Origin: Pseudomonadota bacterium
Lineage (GTDB): Bacteria; Pseudomonadota; Gammaproteobacteria; Pseudomonadales; Pseudohongiellaceae
Assembly (NCBI GenBank): GCA_027623555.1
Contig: JAQBSZ010000016.1
Span: 29,746 to 93,745, forward strand
Direction: 5' to 3'
Length of the DNA: 64,000 bases
Every line of letters starts with the position of its first letter. Within the stretch, counting starts at the first letter, position 1. The notes under the pieces were generated by a model. The model was given only the letters and a program-made list of their open reading frames with translations, made no database searches and had not been told where the DNA came from. The translations under genes were made by a program, and so were the position numbers. Below are positions 8,482-16,743 of the stretch, in pieces.

Positions 8482-9801
8482 ATGAGAAATTCAGATTACG
8501 GTAATCGGCTCGGCTACTTCGTCACTATTCTGACCAGCCTGGTCCTGCTTGCTTCGAGTGCCCAGGCCGACAACACCTGGCCCGATGAGGAAGTCGGCGC
8601 TACCGCAGCCGGATTCACCGAAGAAGGCATCGCAGCGCTCGACGCTGCCATGGAGAAGATCGTCGCTGACCAGGATGTCGCTGGCATGATATGGATGCTG
8701 GCCAAAGACGGCAAAATTGCCACCTTGAAAACTTCTGGCCTGGCCAGGGTCGATGATCAGGCCCCGATGACCAAGGATTCCCTGTTTCGAATCTATTCCA
8801 TGACCAAGCCGGTAACTGGAGTGGCTTTGATGATGCTGCACGAAGAAGGGCTGTGGAAATTCGACGATCCCATTAGCAAGTACGTCCCTGAATTCACCAA
8901 TTTGAAAGTAATGACCAGTTACGATGCCGACGGCAATATGGAACTGGTGGCACTGGACCGCGAGCCCACGATGCGGGAGTTATTGAATCACTCGGCGGGG
9001 TTTGGCTATGGCCTGGGCGGTGACGACCCGGTTAACAATGCGTTTCGCGATCAGGGCGTATTGGCCTCTGAAGATCTCGATGAACTGATAGACAAGGTCG
9101 CGGGTATTCCCTTGTTGTTTCAACCCGGGGAAGCCTGGTCCTACTCCGTGGCGGTAGACATCCAGGGATACATCGTGCAGCAAATCTCCGGGCTCAGGTT
9201 TGGCGATTTTCTCGAGCAGCGGATTTTTCAACCTCTCGCTATGAGTGACACGCGTTTCTATGTGGCCGCACAGGATCGAGATCGATTCGCCGAAGTACAC
9301 AACTGGGATGCCGAACGTAATCGCCTGGTGCAGCGTCCACATCGGACTGACCGGCCCAGCTATCTGAATCCGCAGCGGATGGAATCCGGTGGTGGTGGCC
9401 TGGTTTCCTCGACCCATGACTATGCGCGGTTTCTGCAGATGTTGGTAAACGAAGGTGCACTGGATGACGCACGCATTCTGACTCCGGAATCGGTTCGCAT
9501 CATGCGCACCAATAGCCTGCGTGATGAATTGAACGTGGGCGGAAATGCCGAGCGGCGTGGACAGGAGGGAGTTGGCTTCGGTGTGGATTTCGCCGTTATC
9601 TCCGATCCCGATGCAGCCAATTCACCGCAGGGAGCGGGTACTTACTATTGGAGCGGGGCTGCCGGAACCTGGTTCTGGATCGATCCTACCCAGGACATGT
9701 TCTGGCTCGGTATGATTCAGGCCCAGGGTGAGCAGCGTCCCGGTGCTGCAAATATGCGCCGCGTGGCTAACGACATAATCTACAACAGCCTGGCGCAATA
9801 A
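8482..9801 (+). CDS. Secreted serine hydrolase, beta-lactamase class C/esterase fold
   Basis: A signal peptide ending SSAQA precedes a PF00144-type domain. The SxxK nucleophile motif is S106-M-T-K109 (RIYSMTKPVTG), and the second motif is Y221-S-V in GEAWSYSVAV, where AmpC enzymes have YxN. A late GAGTYYWSGAAGTWFW block matches the third motif region of esterase-type members. The missing Asn and overall likeness suggest an esterase or peptidase acting in the periplasm rather than a true beta-lactamase. The start at 8482 follows GGAG at good distance; a GTG four codons upstream lies on that site. It stands alone between the Lrp regulator and a monooxygenase-like gene. Confidence 0.88.
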   Translation: MRNSDYGNRLGYFVTILTSLVLLASSAQADNTWPDEEVGATAAGFTEEGIAALDAAMEKIVADQDVAGMIWMLAKDGKIATLKTSGLARVDDQAPMTKDSLFRIYSMTKPVTGVALMMLHEEGLWKFDDPISKYVPEFTNLKVMTSYDADGNMELVALDREPTMRELLNHSAGFGYGLGGDDPVNNAFRDQGVLASEDLDELIDKVAGIPLLFQPGEAWSYSVAVDIQGYIVQQISGLRFGDFLEQRIFQPLAMSDTRFYVAAQDRDRFAEVHNWDAERNRLVQRPHRTDRPSYLNPQRMESGGGGLVSSTHDYARFLQMLVNEGALDDARILTPESVRIMRTNSLRDELNVGGNAERRGQEGVGFGVDFAVISDPDAANSPQGAGTYYWSGAAGTWFWIDPTQDMFWLGMIQAQGEQRPGAANMRRVANDIIYNSLAQ

Positions 9802-9901
9802 ACTTTTTCAGGTAAGGCTGGTAGGCAGTTTAACTGTGCTACCAGCTTTAAAATTTCAACTTGATTGTTCATAACGCATTAGTGCCCGCGAGGAGGTGCC
9901 C

Positions 9902-10234
9902 GTGGTAGTCGTTATTTTTAGATCTCGAATTAAAGAAGCATGTAGTGACGAGTATTACGCCAAAGCCGCGGAAATGGGGAGAATAGCGGAATCAATGCCA
10001 GGCTTTATTTCCTATAAAGCCTACTCAGCGCAAGACGGCGAAAGAGTCTCTATTCATGAGTGGGATACCGCGGAACATTTACGGGCGTGGCGAGATCATC
10101 CGCGACACTCTGAGGTGCAGGCATACGGCCGTGAACATTTTTATCGGGATTACACGTCATACGTTTGCGACAACCCACGAGAATCACGCTTTGTCGATCC
10201 AACAGAGAAAGAATCAACGGAAGACGTCAAATAG
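9902..10234 (+). CDS. Antibiotic biosynthesis monooxygenase (ABM) domain protein
   Basis: This short dimeric alpha-beta barrel protein has VVVIFRSRIKEACSDEYYA, MPGFISYKAYSAQDGERVSI and HEWDTAEHLRAWRDHPRH, the pattern of the ABM family (PF03992). Members include quinone monooxygenases, haem-degrading enzymes and many stress proteins; the substrate is unknown here. The start is probably GTG at 9902, five bases after AGGAGG (9891-9896); an in-frame GTG at 9896 overlaps that site. The 3' end overlaps the convergent GST gene by 8 bp. Confidence 0.8.
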   Translation: MVVVIFRSRIKEACSDEYYAKAAEMGRIAESMPGFISYKAYSAQDGERVSIHEWDTAEHLRAWRDHPRHSEVQAYGREHFYRDYTSYVCDNPRESRFVDPTEKESTEDVK

Positions 10235-10880
10235 GTACCGGAATTTCGAGTTGTTGAGGTACTGCATAGCCTCGCTGCACGGCTGGTCGTTCGGCAATTC
10301 TTACATACCAGTCTCTCAGTCGAGGATAGTCATTAAGGTTCATTAGTTGCCATTCGAAACGAGAAATCCAGGGCCAGGTGGCGATATCCACAATTGAATA
10401 ATCGTCAACTATGTATTCTCGATCCTTAAGTCGCACCTCCAGCACCTGGTAAAGTCTGGCATTTTCCTTACTGTAGCGTTCTTCGGCGTAGGGCGCCTTT
10501 CCCGGATTGAAGCGAACAAAGTGATGAGTTTGTCCCAGCATTGGACCGATGTGCCCCATTTGAAACATCAACCATTCCATTTCTCTCCAGAATTTCTCGC
10601 CAATGGGACTCATTAATTTGCCGGTCTTGTTTGCCAGATACATAAGAATGGCACCTGACTCCATAAGGCTGATTCCCGTATCATGATCGACGATAGCCGG
10701 TATCTTGTTGTTGGGGCTGAACGCAACAAATTCCTCAGCGTGCTGCTCGCCTTTGGTAATGTCGATTGGGAATACCCGGTAGGGCAATTCCAGCTCTTCC
10801 AGCATAATAGACACTTTCCGACCATTGGGAGTCGCCCAGGTATAGAGATCAATTCCGTTACCATTTTCCTGTTTTGTCAC
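10227..10880 (-). CDS. Glutathione S-transferase family protein (YfcG/YghU-like)
   Basis: The N-terminal thioredoxin-fold half contains TWATPNGRKVSIMLEELELP, the Nu-class signature of YfcG and YghU, then FSPNNKIPAIVD with the cis-Pro and the MESGAILMYLA glutathione-binding block. The helical C-terminal half (SIVDIATWPWISRFEW) completes a 217-residue GST. Related enzymes act as disulfide-bond oxidoreductases on glutathione. Its 3' end overlaps the ABM gene in a convergent pair. Confidence 0.92.
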   Translation of the reverse strand: MTKQENGNGIDLYTWATPNGRKVSIMLEELELPYRVFPIDITKGEQHAEEFVAFSPNNKIPAIVDHDTGISLMESGAILMYLANKTGKLMSPIGEKFWREMEWLMFQMGHIGPMLGQTHHFVRFNPGKAPYAEERYSKENARLYQVLEVRLKDREYIVDDYSIVDIATWPWISRFEWQLMNLNDYPRLRDWYVRIAERPAVQRGYAVPQQLEIPVPI

Positions 10881-10947
10881 TTTTGTTCCTCGTAGAATTC
10901 AAATCAGATATTTTTACCGCAGGGTTTCTCAATATGTCTATTACGTC

Positions 10948-11358
10948 ATGCTGAAAGTTTACGAACTTATCACTGTGCCTGGTCATTCCATGCATGGGGA
11001 CTGGACGATTCCAGGTCGGGAGTATAGCTATATTTCCCTGGTTGATCTTGTACCTGCATTATTGCCAGGCAGGAAACCGGAATCGATAGAGTTTGATGAA
11101 ATTTGTGCAAAACCAGGCGATATGTATGGCTCCGATAGTTTTGCGGGCCAGCGCTTCGAAGACGCCGATACCCGTTATCCTGGTTTCCTGGTCAGAGACA
11201 TGCCCAATCCCTGCAATCTGCCCTTTCGGATGATCGACGGCAGGCGCAGGCTAGAGAAGCTGCGTCGTCAAGGCGCCATCGCTGCCCGGTTCTTTGTCTT
11301 TGAATTCGACGAAATTCAGCCTTTTATCTTCGACTTCGAGTTGCTTTCCCAGCCCTGA
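10948..11358 (+). CDS. Hypothetical protein with a ParB/sulfiredoxin-like motif
   Basis: I do not recognise this 136-residue protein with certainty. Its second half, CNLPFRMIDGRRRLEKLRRQ followed by GAIAARFFVFEFDEI, resembles the ParB/sulfiredoxin-fold core, where a DGRHR-like loop follows a substrate-binding strand. The first half contains YISLVDLVPALLPGRKPESI. It has no signal peptide or membrane segment, so it is probably cytoplasmic. It lies 67 bp from the divergent GST start and may share that promoter region. Function is unknown. Confidence 0.6.
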   Translation: MLKVYELITVPGHSMHGDWTIPGREYSYISLVDLVPALLPGRKPESIEFDEICAKPGDMYGSDSFAGQRFEDADTRYPGFLVRDMPNPCNLPFRMIDGRRRLEKLRRQGAIAARFFVFEFDEIQPFIFDFELLSQP

Positions 11359-11421
11359 GAATTGCTCATCGCCTGATTTGTCGGTATCCTGAAACGCTCT
11401 CCATCTTGGAGTCTTCAGGGC

Positions 11422-12747
11422 ATGCACCGTTTCCTCCCGACCGCCGCTGTTTTCCTAGTTTGCCTGATACCGGCCGCAGGGCAGGAAGCTGTTAACTCCG
11501 CAGAAGAGCAATGGCTGAACAATTTCCAGTATGTCTTCGCCGAGCAATTGCTTAACACGGGCGTGCTCGCCATGGAGCAGGGTGAGTTTCAGCTCGCCGA
11601 ACAGAATTTTTCCGAGGCTATCCAGGTTATCAAAGTCAACAATGGCCTGGATTCTAAATTTCAAATTCCAGCATTAGGCAAAATGATTGAAGCGCTACTT
11701 GCTCAACGCAGATGGGAAGCCGTCGATCAGCAACTCGGCTATTTTGACTGGCTTAATCTGCACAACTATTACAAGAATATTTACGACTATCTCGAAGGTA
11801 GCAAAGAATTAAGCCGACTCTTTTTGCAGGCATCGGCGGACTATACCAATCCACAGAGTGCTCGCTATCTAATTGCTGCCAAAAACCTGAACTGGCAGGT
11901 AGTGAGTGCTATTGAGACGACACTCGGAACAGACCATCAACTGCTCGTTCCGTGGCTTTACGAAATTGTCCTGATCCATTCCTATCAGAGCAGTCTGATA
12001 AAACGTCGCGGCATGACCAGTTACGAATTCAAGTCTGAGTCTGAGTCTGATGTGATTGTTTCGGGTTGGTCAATAGGAAGAAACGAGTCGCTGCAACTCA
12101 GTTACTCGATTGGAAATGAATTGTTGGAGCGCATTCGCTCGCTCTACGCTGCCAGAGAAGATACTTCGGCAGCGACCGATGCCATAATGCAAGTCTATCT
12201 CGGCGACTGGGAACTGCTGTTTAACAATAACCGCTCAGCGTTAGATCACTACCGAAGTGCCCGTCAGGCTCTTGCCGAAGCGAATCTGAATGCAGATGAA
12301 ATTCAACAGTTTTTTAGCAAGCCAACAATCCTGCCACAAAGAGAATTGAACACTGAATGGCCAGTAACCAATGCACTATCGGTAGAAGATCCTCTGCGGT
12401 TTGCTGCCTGGTCGACTAACTATCCAGCCTTGACGGTGCCGTCTGCTTTTGACAGTTCTGAACCATCACGCTTCAGCGTCCTGGCTACATTCAACCTGCG
12501 GCCACTGGAGAGGTCGAATGCAGAAAGGGTAAAACTGATTGCAGATGGAAGTTTTGGCGTACATCAATTGCAGATTCAGAACGCTGTCCCAGACAGTGGA
12601 TTTGTAAGAGACCTGGCTGCGCGAAGTATACGCCAGTTGAAAATTCGCCCGCGACTGGAATCCGGATCGTTTGTACCGTCTGTGGGCATACAGCTGGAGT
12701 ACATCTTTTCGCCGGAAGAGCAGGCTCTCATAATAGGTAACAACTGA
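11422..12747 (+). CDS. Secreted protein with TPR-like helices and a TonB-C-like end
   Basis: A signal peptide (MHRFLPTAAVFLVCLIPAAG) is followed by helical repeats reminiscent of tetratricopeptides (LLNTGVLAMEQGEFQLAEQN, YLGDWELLFNNNRSALDHYR). The C-terminal ~100 residues (RFSVLATFNLRPLERSNAER, then a GVHQLQIQNAVPDSGFVRDL block and ending IQLEYIFSPEE) are arranged like a TonB C-terminal domain. No name can be given. It is followed after 9 bp by a small lipoprotein gene, so the two are probably co-transcribed. A periplasmic or envelope role is inferred only from the signal peptide and fold pattern. Confidence 0.65.
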   Translation: MHRFLPTAAVFLVCLIPAAGQEAVNSAEEQWLNNFQYVFAEQLLNTGVLAMEQGEFQLAEQNFSEAIQVIKVNNGLDSKFQIPALGKMIEALLAQRRWEAVDQQLGYFDWLNLHNYYKNIYDYLEGSKELSRLFLQASADYTNPQSARYLIAAKNLNWQVVSAIETTLGTDHQLLVPWLYEIVLIHSYQSSLIKRRGMTSYEFKSESESDVIVSGWSIGRNESLQLSYSIGNELLERIRSLYAAREDTSAATDAIMQVYLGDWELLFNNNRSALDHYRSARQALAEANLNADEIQQFFSKPTILPQRELNTEWPVTNALSVEDPLRFAAWSTNYPALTVPSAFDSSEPSRFSVLATFNLRPLERSNAERVKLIADGSFGVHQLQIQNAVPDSGFVRDLAARSIRQLKIRPRLESGSFVPSVGIQLEYIFSPEEQALIIGNN

Positions 12748-12756
12748 TTTACGAAT

Positions 12757-13032
12757 ATGTCGAAATTTAGCAACCAGTTGATTATTCCCTTGCTTGCCTT
12801 GTTGGTGGCCTGTGTCATTCCGCCCGATGAAAACACCGAAGAAATGGTGCGCCTCCCCACGGATGCGGAAGTTGAACAGTACAATGCTTCAGTGGCTCCT
12901 GAGGAGAGAATTGTGTGCCGCCGCGAGATCCCTGTGGGTACTAACATACCGCGGCGCTTGTGCCGAATGGTAAGAGATGTCGAGGAAACCAGTACATTTC
13001 ATCGTGATCAATTACGCCGGGTACTGCGTTAA
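12757..13032 (+). CDS. Small lipoprotein with conserved Cys-rich motif
   Basis: The lipobox LLVAC is preceded by a short hydrophobic stretch, so the protein should be lipidated at about Cys19. The mature part is about 73 residues. Its core IVCRREIPVGTNIPRRLCR matches a motif, CRRE-x-PTGS-n-RVCR, that I know from many small uncharacterised gammaproteobacterial proteins; the two cysteines could pair in the periplasm. It follows the TPR-like secreted protein gene by 9 bp. Confidence 0.7.
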   Translation: MSKFSNQLIIPLLALLVACVIPPDENTEEMVRLPTDAEVEQYNASVAPEERIVCRREIPVGTNIPRRLCRMVRDVEETSTFHRDQLRRVLR

Positions 13033-13072
13033 GTGGCACTCGATCTGCGGTTGGACCGAAGGATATATTTTC

Positions 13073-14302
13073 CTAACAGTCCCGAATAAAATCGTAGTCG
13101 ATCGGTTTCGCCAGATCGATGCTATAGTGTTCTGATTGCATCGGATATTTCAGTCCAGTCGCACAATTGAACAACATCGTGCGTTCATTCGATTTGATGC
13201 GGCCACTTTTCAATTCCTGTTTTAATGCGGCCAGTGTGGCGGCCCCCTCCGGGCACAACAGAATTCCTTCTTTAAGCGCGCACTCACGATGCGCCTGGTT
13301 GATTGCCTCGTCACTCACAGCCACGGCGAATCCATCACTCTCTCTGACCGCATCAAGGATCAGGAAATCTCCAACTGCCGCAGGAACCCGAATGCCCGCA
13401 GCGATAGTGGCTGCATTCTGCCAGGGTTCAGCGTGGCGAGTGCCTTCTTCGAAGGCTTTCACAATAGGTGCACACCCCTCTGCCTGCACGGCCACCATTC
13501 GTGGGCGTTTCGAACCAATCCAGCCTATCGCTTCCAATTCATTAAACGCTTTCCACATGCCAATCAATCCTGTTCCGCCACCAGTGGGATAAAGAATAAC
13601 ATCCGGCACTTCCCAGCCTAGCTGTTCTGCCAGTTCCAGGCCCATGGTTTTCTTACCCTCAATTCGATAGGGCTCCTTAAGCGTGGAGGTGTCGAACCAG
13701 TGCATTACTTCTTTCCCCTCTCCCACGATCTTTCCGCAGTCGTTGATCAGACCGTTCGCCAGGAAAGTCTTGGCGCCCTGAAAGGCTATCTCTTCTACAT
13801 TTACCTTCGGCGTGTCTGCCGGACAAAAAACAAACGTCTCTATATCTGCCCGGGAACAATACGCAGCCAGCGCCGCACCCGCATTACCGTTAGTTGGCAT
13901 GGCCATGCGTTTCACCCCCAATTCCCTGGCCATGGCCACAGCCAGCGCCAGGCCTCTGGCCTTGAACGAGCCAGTCGGTAAACGGCCTTCATCCTTAATC
14001 AGGATTTCACCGCAACCAAGCTCCCGCTGAATTTTATTTGCCGGCAGGATCGGCGTCATCACCTCACCGAGGCGCACGACATTCTCAGACCTTCGAACAG
14101 GCAGAAATTCCCGGTACCGCCAGAATTCATTAAGGCGTGATCGCAGATCTTCTTTACGGACCGCCTTGCCGAGAGCGTCGAGGTCATAGCGCACCAGCAG
14201 GGGCTTGCCAGCCTCAGATAAGCCATGGAGTTGATCGGCGGGATAACGCTTCCCGGTGTAGCTACACTCGAGATGCGAAACAAATGTTTGAAATTCTTGC
14301 AT
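13073..14302 (-). CDS. thrC: Threonine synthase-like PLP enzyme
   Basis: This is a fold type II pyridoxal-phosphate enzyme. The Schiff-base lysine is K114 in LPTGSFKARGL, the phosphate-binding loop is YPTGGGTGLIGMWKA, and the PTNGNAGAALAAY block follows the lysine by about 25 residues. An N-terminal segment with two cysteines (SHLECSYTGKRYPADQL) is seen in threonine synthases, which convert O-phosphohomoserine to threonine. At 409 residues it resembles the archaeal/plant-like group. It is not next to thrA or thrB, so it could be a paralogue with another substrate. Confidence 0.82.
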   Translation of the reverse strand: MQEFQTFVSHLECSYTGKRYPADQLHGLSEAGKPLLVRYDLDALGKAVRKEDLRSRLNEFWRYREFLPVRRSENVVRLGEVMTPILPANKIQRELGCGEILIKDEGRLPTGSFKARGLALAVAMARELGVKRMAMPTNGNAGAALAAYCSRADIETFVFCPADTPKVNVEEIAFQGAKTFLANGLINDCGKIVGEGKEVMHWFDTSTLKEPYRIEGKKTMGLELAEQLGWEVPDVILYPTGGGTGLIGMWKAFNELEAIGWIGSKRPRMVAVQAEGCAPIVKAFEEGTRHAEPWQNAATIAAGIRVPAAVGDFLILDAVRESDGFAVAVSDEAINQAHRECALKEGILLCPEGAATLAALKQELKSGRIKSNERTMLFNCATGLKYPMQSEHYSIDLAKPIDYDFIRDC

Positions 14303-14334
14303 GCTTAACTCACTTTATTGAATGGGCTCCATTT

Positions 14335-14871
14335 CTAAAGGCGAAACATTTTCCTGATATTTGTAGCGTCACTGAATGCATGATAGAGGACGGCAGCAAT
14401 ATGCAAAGAGACGACGGCTAACAAGGCCCAACAGGACCACAAGTGCAGATCGGAAAACAGTATATTCAGGCCATCATCTTCTTCAGTCCAGGCCGGAAAC
14501 TCAAGCATCCACCAGAATGATGTCGGCCATCCACTGTAAGAAGAGGAGAGGTAGCCACTGACGCAACAGACCAGGAGCAGCAGATAGGTCAGCAAGTGAT
14601 CCAACTCTGCCAGCTTCTCAAGCCTGGTGCGAGCAAGCTCTCCTTGCTTTCGCTTGAGGAAAGTTCTGTTACCAATCATCACCACCACGAAAAGCATCAG
14701 TGTTATGCCGATATTCTTATGCAGCTGAAAGGGCAGTTCCCGGTAGGTGAAATTATCCGATGGCAGCGGCAAACCCAGCATCCACCAACTGGAGATAAAT
14801 AGAAAGAATACCGCCGCCGCGACCAGCCAATGGAGCCAGACGATGATGGGGGAAAGGTTCTCGTCAACCAT
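14335..14871 (-). CDS. Cytochrome b561 family membrane protein
   Basis: Four hydrophobic segments carry the histidines expected to bind two b haems: WLHWLVAAAVF in helix 1, FQLHKNIGITLML in helix 2, and DLHLWSCWALLAVVSLHIAAV near the C-terminus. This is the bacterial cytochrome b561/CybB fold of about 175-180 residues, an inner-membrane electron carrier between quinone and other partners. It overlaps the upstream membrane-protein gene by 8 bp, indicating translational coupling and a possible complex. Confidence 0.85.
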   Translation of the reverse strand: MVDENLSPIIVWLHWLVAAAVFFLFISSWWMLGLPLPSDNFTYRELPFQLHKNIGITLMLFVVVMIGNRTFLKRKQGELARTRLEKLAELDHLLTYLLLLVCCVSGYLSSSYSGWPTSFWWMLEFPAWTEEDDGLNILFSDLHLWSCWALLAVVSLHIAAVLYHAFSDATNIRKMFRL

Positions 14872-15418
14872 CCTGCGCCTGTTGCTGGTGTTGCGCCAGT
14901 GCCCCGGTAAACAGACTCAGGTGAATGAAGAACCAGAGCAAGGCAGGCCCGAGTAATTGCGCACGCAGCAGAGGACCGGTATTGAGTGCGGCGATAAAGC
15001 CAGCGCCATCCAAAACCAGCAGCAAGCCGAATACAGGAACAGCCAGACTAACCATGCCTCGTTTCTCAACGACCAAACCCATGCCAATAGCAACCGAAAG
15101 CACTGCCGCCAGGCCGCTAGCTGTAGCAAGCAACAATTTGAAAGATCGGTACCAGGCGGGGCTGGAGGCAAACATGATCTGCACATTGCTGACCATCAAC
15201 TGGCATTCTTCCAGGGAGAGTGCTTCTTCTTCGAGTTCGTCCGGACGGCAGTCTGCGGCAATGCCGAGTTCGGCTGCCGTACCTGGTGCAATGACCGCCT
15301 GCTGCAGCACTTCGGTACCCTGATAGGCTAGCAGCAGGAGTCCGAAGAGAACGGCGACCACACCTAACGAGGTCGGATCAATCCCTGATCCGTGTTTCAC
15401 TACCTGCCCTTTTTCCAT
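14864..15418 (-). CDS. Unknown four-helix membrane protein coupled to cytochrome b561
   Basis: This 184-residue protein has about four hydrophobic segments (SLGVVAVLFGLLLLAYQG, LLLATASGLAAVLSVAIGMG, VSLAVPVFGLLLVLDGAGFI, ALLWFFIHLSLFTGALA). Between the first two lies an acidic loop with two cysteines (DCRPDELEEEALSLEECQ) that may face the periplasm. I do not recognise a family. The 8-bp overlap with the cytochrome b561 gene suggests that the products work together. Confidence 0.65.
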   Translation of the reverse strand: MEKGQVVKHGSGIDPTSLGVVAVLFGLLLLAYQGTEVLQQAVIAPGTAAELGIAADCRPDELEEEALSLEECQLMVSNVQIMFASSPAWYRSFKLLLATASGLAAVLSVAIGMGLVVEKRGMVSLAVPVFGLLLVLDGAGFIAALNTGPLLRAQLLGPALLWFFIHLSLFTGALAQHQQQAQDG

Positions 15419-15435
15419 TGGAAATTCGCTTGTCC

Positions 15436-16743
15436 CTATCGCTCCAGCTGGTTCGCATACTTGTCGCGGAATCTCTCGTACAGTTGTTGCTGGGTGCCAT
15501 TGAGATCTATATCGCGACCCTGTATGTAGGCGCCGAGCACCTGGCTGGTACGCATGTCCAGTGCATCACCTTCCGAGATGAACAGCGTCGCATCCTTGCC
15601 CACTTCCAGAGTACCGACGCGATCGGCAACCCCGAGAATCTCGGCATTCGTGAGAGTAACCATGGATAGCGCCGTCTCGCGATCAAGACCATAGGCTGCC
15701 GCCGTGCCTGCGAAGAAGGGCAGATTACGTTGTCGGTCAATGGATGTTGCGCCTCCGCCAATACCTACTTTAATACCCGCATCATGAAGCAGGAATGGCG
15801 TCTTGAATGGGGTATCGACGTCCTGCCAATCCCGTAACGGCAACTCGTGGATGCGCTCGTAAATCACCGGTACATTCTGGGCCAACAGAAAATCTTTAAC
15901 AGCGAACGCGTCCGCGCCTCCCACCAGTACGATATCTTGTACTCCGTAACCACGGGCAAACCGAATCGCGCTGATGATCTCTCTGGCTTCGTCTGCATGG
16001 ATGAACAACTTGGCGATGCCGTTGAACAGTGGGCGCATGGCAAGCAGGTTCAGGTTTAATGGTTGGCCGCTATAGGCCTGCGCATCCTGAAACAGTGAGT
16101 GCAGTAATTGGGTCTGACCCTCGTAGTTTTCATTGTCGACGGTTTCAAACAAACCGGTTTCCGGATTTCGCTCTCGCTGTGTATAGGACGGCCAGTGCAT
16201 ATGCAGTCCGATGTCTTCGGCAAGCATGGCGTCTTCCCAGTTCCATCCGTCCAGCTTGAACACGGTAGAAGAACCTGAGATAAGACCTCCCTGGGGAGCA
16301 ACCTGTGCGGTGAGAATACCGTTGAATCGATTAGCCGGGATGATCTCTGAATCAGTATTGTAGGCAATGGCCGAGCGCACGCTGGCATTGATGTCACCTT
16401 CCTCAAGCACGTCGTCGGTTGCGCGTACGCTATTCACTTCGAGCAGGCCGAGTGTGCTGTTAGGCAAGACGAAGCCCGGATATACATGACGACCCTGTAT
16501 ATCTATTTGCAGGTGATCGGTCAGGTTAATGCCGGCACCCGCTTCACCTACAGCGGTGATCAATCCTTCGTCAAAGGTGATAATGCCGTTAGTGATGACA
16601 TTGCCGTTACCGATATGGATGACAGCCCCGATGATAGCGATGGGCTCACTCTGATCGGCAGCGGGAACCGGTACGATGGCCCGGACCACTGAGAACAGAC
16701 CGAGGGGTATGATCAACAAGCTTAAGCCAAGGAGTTTTTTCAT
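15436..16743 (-). CDS. Secreted amidohydrolase-like protein with degenerate metal site
   Basis: A signal peptide (MKKLLGLSLLIIPLGLFSVV, ending RA) precedes an amidohydrolase-type composite domain: IAIIGAVIHIGNGNVITNG at the start, then a TIM-barrel region, and a C-terminal GTLEVGKDATLFISEGDAL. The first metal motif, normally PGxIDxHxH, reads YPGFVLPNSTLGL and has no histidines, so a normal hydrolase site is unlikely. The start ATG overlaps the stop of the larger amidohydrolase gene by 4 bp, so the two are translationally coupled. It may be a structural partner of that enzyme. Confidence 0.85.
   Translation of the reverse strand: MKKLLGLSLLIIPLGLFSVVRAIVPVPAADQSEPIAIIGAVIHIGNGNVITNGIITFDEGLITAVGEAGAGINLTDHLQIDIQGRHVYPGFVLPNSTLGLLEVNSVRATDDVLEEGDINASVRSAIAYNTDSEIIPANRFNGILTAQVAPQGGLISGSSTVFKLDGWNWEDAMLAEDIGLHMHWPSYTQRERNPETGLFETVDNENYEGQTQLLHSLFQDAQAYSGQPLNLNLLAMRPLFNGIAKLFIHADEAREIISAIRFARGYGVQDIVLVGGADAFAVKDFLLAQNVPVIYERIHELPLRDWQDVDTPFKTPFLLHDAGIKVGIGGGATSIDRQRNLPFFAGTAAAYGLDRETALSMVTLTNAEILGVADRVGTLEVGKDATLFISEGDALDMRTSQVLGAYIQGRDIDLNGTQQQLYERFRDKYANQLER

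Noticed and set aside
8482..9801. Antibiotic-resistance beta-lactamase
   Set aside because: The second motif is YSV, not YxN, and the third motif differs from KTG; the protein fits esterase or peptidase-type members better.
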